Source: Gammaproteobacteria bacterium (ex Lamellibrachia satsuma)
GTDB taxonomy: Bacteria > Pseudomonadota > Gammaproteobacteria > Chromatiales > Chromatiaceae
Length of the DNA: 64,000 nucleotides
Direction of reading: 5' to 3'
Assembly (NCBI GenBank): GCA_019623805.1
Contig: CP053680.1
Span: 4,132,001-4,196,000, forward strand
Notes under the pieces: model-generated
The model's database searches: none
What the model was told of the DNA's origin: nothing
Seen by the model: the letters and a program-made list of their open reading frames with translations, nothing else
In this document: piece after piece, positions 61,024 to 64,000 of the stretch
How the letters are laid out: each line of letters starts with the position of its first letter
Numbering within the stretch: the stretch's first letter is position 1
Program-made: the position numbers and the translations under genes

Positions 61024-61187
61024 GCGAATTTCTGGATATGGGCGGTTATGCCATGTATGTTTGGCCGTCTTACGGACTGGCTTTCGTCATCCTCGTTGCC
61101 AACTGGGTCAGCCCGCTTTTACAGCGCCGCCGGGTCCTAACTGACATCGCCCGCAAACTGCGTCGCGAGAAGAGAGAGCAAAAATGA
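61020..61187 (+). CDS. ccmD: Cytochrome c maturation small membrane protein CcmD
   Basis: Protein of 55 residues with one membrane helix (about 15-33, YVWPSYGLAFVILVANW) and a strongly basic tail (RRKL-type, KLRREKREQK). It is needed to release holo-CcmE from CcmC. The start overlaps the ccmC stop and its own stop overlaps the ccmE ATG, four bases each. Confidence 0.92.
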   Translation: MSEFLDMGGYAMYVWPSYGLAFVILVANWVSPLLQRRRVLTDIARKLRREKREQK

Positions 61188-61651
61188 ATCCTATTCGAAA
61201 AAAACGCCTTTATCTGATTGGTATGATGGTTGCCGGTATCGGTGTCGCTGCCTGGCTCGCTCTGAACGCCTTTGATGAAAATCTGATGTTTTTCTTCTCG
61301 CCCTCCGAAATAGCTGAAGGAAAAGCCCCCACCGGCCACCCCTTCCGCGTCGGCGGATTGGTGAGTAATAACAGTGTTAAACGCAGGTCTGATGGACTTA
61401 CCACGGCCTTTGACGTCACAGACAATGCCGAGACCGTTACCGTGGAGTACACCGGCATTCTTCCCGATCTGTTCCGCGAGGGCCAAGGTATCGTCGCCCT
61501 GGGGCAGTTGAACGAAAGCGGTATTTTCGTCGCCAGTGAAGTACTGGCTAAACATGATGAGAACTATATGCCGCCGGAAGTGGCTGACTCTCTGAAAACG
61601 GCCCACGATGAAGGCGTCAAAGAGATGCAGCAGCAGGTGAGTGTCCAATGA
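61184..61651 (+). CDS. ccmE: Cytochrome c maturation haem chaperone CcmE
   Basis: Periplasmic membrane-anchored protein of 155 residues with an OB fold. The anchor is about 9-28. The haem is bound covalently to H124 in AKHDENYMPPE, with Y128 nearby. It carries haem from CcmC to CcmF. It has four-base overlaps on both sides. Confidence 0.95.
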   Translation: MNPIRKKRLYLIGMMVAGIGVAAWLALNAFDENLMFFFSPSEIAEGKAPTGHPFRVGGLVSNNSVKRRSDGLTTAFDVTDNAETVTVEYTGILPDLFREGQGIVALGQLNESGIFVASEVLAKHDENYMPPEVADSLKTAHDEGVKEMQQQVSVQ

Positions 61652-63657
61652 TCCCTGAAATTGGACATTATGCGCTCATCCTGGCACTCAGCCTTGCCAT
61701 CATCCAGGCTGTCATCCCACTCGCGGGTTCCTATACGAACACCCACAGCTGGATGGCCCTTTCCCGGCCATTGGTCTGGGGCCAGCTGCTTTTTCTGACC
61801 CTCTCGACCGTAGTTTTGGCAAATGCCTTTATGGCCAACGACTTCTCGGTCATCTATGTCGCTCAACACGGCAACACCAAACTGCCAGATCTCTACAAGA
61901 TCTCCGCTGTATGGGGCGCTCACGAAGGATCACTGCTGTTGTGGGCCTTTCTGCTTGCCGCCTGGAGCGCAGCCATCGCCCTTTTCAGCCGTAACCTGCC
62001 GCTGCCTGTGGTCGCCCGGGTGCTGTCGGTTATGGGCATGATCAGCATTGGTTTTCTGCTGTTCCTGCTGATGACCTCCAACCCTTTCGACCGCACTTTT
62101 CCGGTACCCTTTGAGGGCCGCGAACTCAACCCCATGTTGCAGGATCCGGGGTTGGCCATTCACCCCCCACTGCTCTACATGGGTTATGTCGGCTTCTCAG
62201 TCGCATTTGCCTTCTCCATTGCCGCCCTCCTTGGCGGCAAGCTTGATGCGTCCTGGGCACGCTGGTCACGTCCCTGGACCACGGTGGCCTGGGTTTTTCT
62301 GACTGTGGGTATCGCCTTGGGCAGTTGGTGGGCCTACTATGAGCTGGGCTGGGGTGGCTGGTGGTTCTGGGATCCGGTGGAAAATGCCTCTTTGATGCCA
62401 TGGCTCGTAGGCACTGCCCTGATGCACTCACTGGCGGTGACCGAGAAACGGGGTGCCTTCAAGAGCTGGACCGTGCTGTTGGCGTTGTTTGCCTTCTCCC
62501 TGAGTCTGCTTGGCACCTTCCTCGTCCGGTCCGGCGTATTGACCTCCGTCCACTCCTTCGCGTCAGATCCGGAACGCGGCGTCTTCATCCTGATCTTTCT
62601 GCTGGTCGCGATCGGTGGCTCTCTCATGCTCTATGCATGGCGCGCCCCCTATATCTCCGGCGGCGGCCGCTTCGACCTGATCTCACGCGAGACCTTTTTG
62701 CTGGGCAATAATTTACTGCTATCGGTACTGGCCGGTCTGATCCTGCTTGGCACCTTGGCGCCGCTGATCTACGACGCCATGGAGTGGGGCAAGATTTCAG
62801 TCGGTTTTCCCTGGTTCAACAAGATGTTCGTTCTGCTGACGCCCTTTCTGGCGCTGTTGATCGGCGTGGGATCGATCTCCCGCTGGAAACACACCGACGC
62901 CGCCTTCCTGGTCAAGCAGTTGAGAGTCGCGTTTGTCGTCAGCCTGGCCTTCGGCCTGCTCACGCTTCTGCCCCTGTTTTCAGACGGTAACCTGATGGTG
63001 GGCCTCGGTATGGGGTTGGCGATGTGGGTGGTACTCTCCCATGTGGTCAACGTCAAAGAACGTCTCAAGCATAAATCCGGCTTCAGCGGCTTCATGCGTG
63101 ATCTCTCGGGTGGTGGCCGCAGCTACTACGGCATGATTCTCGCCCATATGGGTGTGGCCATGTTTATCGTCGGCGTTACCATGGTTTCCAACTACGGTAT
63201 CGAGCAGGACGTCCGCATGTCTCCCGGTGATACTGCAAACATTGCCGGCTATGATTTCAGGTTCGAGGGCGTCAGTGAGTTTCCCGGACCGAACTACAAT
63301 GCCCATCGTGGACGTTTTCTGATTTCCAAGGATGGCGAACAGATCGCCATCCTGCAGCCTGAGAAACGTACCTATTTTGTGCAGACACGCCCCATGACTG
63401 AAGCGGGGATCGACTGGGGACTGACCCGTGATCTCTATGTCTCTCTTGGTGAGTCGCTTGGCAATGGGGACTGGAGCCTGCGCCTCTACTACAAACCCTA
63501 TATTCGCTGGATTTGGATAGCCTCAATCTTCATGGGCATCGGTGGGTTGCTCGCCATCACGGACAGGCGCTATCGCACGGCCCGCAAGCGAGCCAGTTCC
63601 ACATCCACCCTGACGGCAGGGAGTTCGACCCCAGCCGCTGCGGAGAGTCATTCATGA
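61648..63657 (+). CDS. ccmF: Cytochrome c haem lyase subunit CcmF
   Basis: Inner-membrane protein of 669 residues with about 15 helices. The WWD domain GGWWFWDPVENAS holds haem for attachment to apocytochromes. WGAHEGSLLLW, HPPLLYMGYVG and conserved histidines are family signatures. It acts with CcmG and CcmH to finish NapB, NapC and the dihaem peroxidase. Its last codons overlap the ccmG ATG. Confidence 0.96.
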   Translation: MIPEIGHYALILALSLAIIQAVIPLAGSYTNTHSWMALSRPLVWGQLLFLTLSTVVLANAFMANDFSVIYVAQHGNTKLPDLYKISAVWGAHEGSLLLWAFLLAAWSAAIALFSRNLPLPVVARVLSVMGMISIGFLLFLLMTSNPFDRTFPVPFEGRELNPMLQDPGLAIHPPLLYMGYVGFSVAFAFSIAALLGGKLDASWARWSRPWTTVAWVFLTVGIALGSWWAYYELGWGGWWFWDPVENASLMPWLVGTALMHSLAVTEKRGAFKSWTVLLALFAFSLSLLGTFLVRSGVLTSVHSFASDPERGVFILIFLLVAIGGSLMLYAWRAPYISGGGRFDLISRETFLLGNNLLLSVLAGLILLGTLAPLIYDAMEWGKISVGFPWFNKMFVLLTPFLALLIGVGSISRWKHTDAAFLVKQLRVAFVVSLAFGLLTLLPLFSDGNLMVGLGMGLAMWVVLSHVVNVKERLKHKSGFSGFMRDLSGGGRSYYGMILAHMGVAMFIVGVTMVSNYGIEQDVRMSPGDTANIAGYDFRFEGVSEFPGPNYNAHRGRFLISKDGEQIAILQPEKRTYFVQTRPMTEAGIDWGLTRDLYVSLGESLGNGDWSLRLYYKPYIRWIWIASIFMGIGGLLAITDRRYRTARKRASSTSTLTAGSSTPAAAESHS

Positions 63658-64000
63658 GTCGTTATCTGCGTTTCCTTGTGCCTTTGGCAATCTTTGCAGT
63701 GATTGCCGCGTTCCTGTTCAAGGGACTCGACATGAACCCGCGGGAGATACCCTCCCCGCTGATCGGCAAGCAGGTGCCCGAGTTCTCTCTGCCCCTGTTG
63801 GAACAACCCGATACTCAGATCACCAATAAGGATTTGCTGGGCAAGGTCTATCTGCTCAACGTCTGGGCGACCTGGTGTGTCTCCTGCCGGGCTGAACATG
63901 AAACCCTGGTACAGCTCGGCCGCATGAACAAGGTCGACATCTACGGCCTCAACTGGAAGGATGAACGCGACGCAGCACAGGCCTGGCTCAGGCAACTGGG
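63654..64000 (+). CDS. ccmG: Thiol:disulfide interchange protein CcmG/DsbE (cut by window end)
   Basis: The first 115 codons of a membrane-anchored thioredoxin-like protein. N-terminal anchor (about 5-24), then the CcmG entry segment IGKQVPEFSLPLL and the active site WATWCVSCRAEH, where the usual WCPTC is WCVSC. It reduces apocytochrome cysteines before haem attachment. It overlaps ccmF by four bases and continues beyond the window. Confidence 0.93.
   Translation, partial: MSRYLRFLVPLAIFAVIAAFLFKGLDMNPREIPSPLIGKQVPEFSLPLLEQPDTQITNKDLLGKVYLLNVWATWCVSCRAEHETLVQLGRMNKVDIYGLNWKDERDAAQAWLRQL

Noticed and set aside
1..64000. CRISPR arrays, insertion sequences, prophage, tRNA or rRNA genes
   Set aside because: No spaced direct repeats, transposase or integrase homology, cloverleaf or rRNA sequence was found on reading both strands.

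Overview
The window comes from a Gram-negative gammaproteobacterium, most likely a sulfur-oxidising, facultatively denitrifying one. Three lines of evidence point this way. The housekeeping gene orders are typical of the class: yebC-ruvCAB-ybgC-tolQRAB-pal-cpoB-queE-queC, lolCD/comEC/exbBD/lpxK/kdsB, and rluC next to rne. A complete periplasmic nitrate reductase operon sits beside a narXL-type pair and the ccm cytochrome c maturation operon. A fragment of a Gly/Tyr-rich repeat protein resembles sulfur globule proteins. Placement near Sedimenticola or Thiodiazotropha-like symbionts is inference only. I see no transposase, prophage, CRISPR array, tRNA or rRNA.

Layout. 1-11.4 kb (+ strand): peroxiredoxin, methylthioinosine phosphorylase, two Sel1-repeat proteins, a lysine-rich membrane protein, a PAS-GGDEF-EAL protein, a DUF192 lipoprotein, a stand-alone EF-G and small envelope proteins. 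11.6-15.9 kb (-): a dihaem peroxidase translationally coupled to a large PAS-GGDEF-EAL protein. 16.0-18.4 kb (+): a class V aminotransferase whose 3' end is joined out of frame to the tail of a Gly/Tyr-repeat gene, then an isolated hypE. 18.4-25.1 kb: sppA-like peptidase, HAD phosphatase and rluC facing away from rne, then a low-molecular-weight phosphatase. 25.2-34.9 kb (-): the long ruv-tol-que block. 35.1-40.0 kb (-): porin, PhnD-like binding protein and GGDEF-EAL protein, a likely sensing unit. 40.3-48.2 kb: kdsB, lpxK, exbBD, a frameshifted comEC, a DUF2062 gene and lolCD. 48.3-50.0 kb: two small exported proteins and moaA. 50.3-58.5 kb (-): napFDAGHBC preceded by narL and a sensorless narX-like kinase. 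58.9-64.0 kb (+): ccmABCDEF and the start of ccmG.

How the genes fit together. MoaA (molybdenum cofactor), NapFDAGHBC (nitrate reduction) and Ccm (haem attachment to NapB, NapC and the peroxidase) form one respiratory module. Candidate FNR boxes and NarL heptamers lie in both control regions, upstream of napF and between narX and ccmA. Three GGDEF-EAL proteins in 34 kb indicate heavy cyclic-di-GMP control. Two of them are ATGA-coupled to a periplasmic protein that could feed them a signal. The Tol-Pal, ExbBD, Lol, LpxK and KdsB genes serve the outer membrane. The strongest oddities are the aminotransferase/Gly-Tyr junction, the one-base comEC lesion, the sensorless NarX and the hairpins inside the nap operon.
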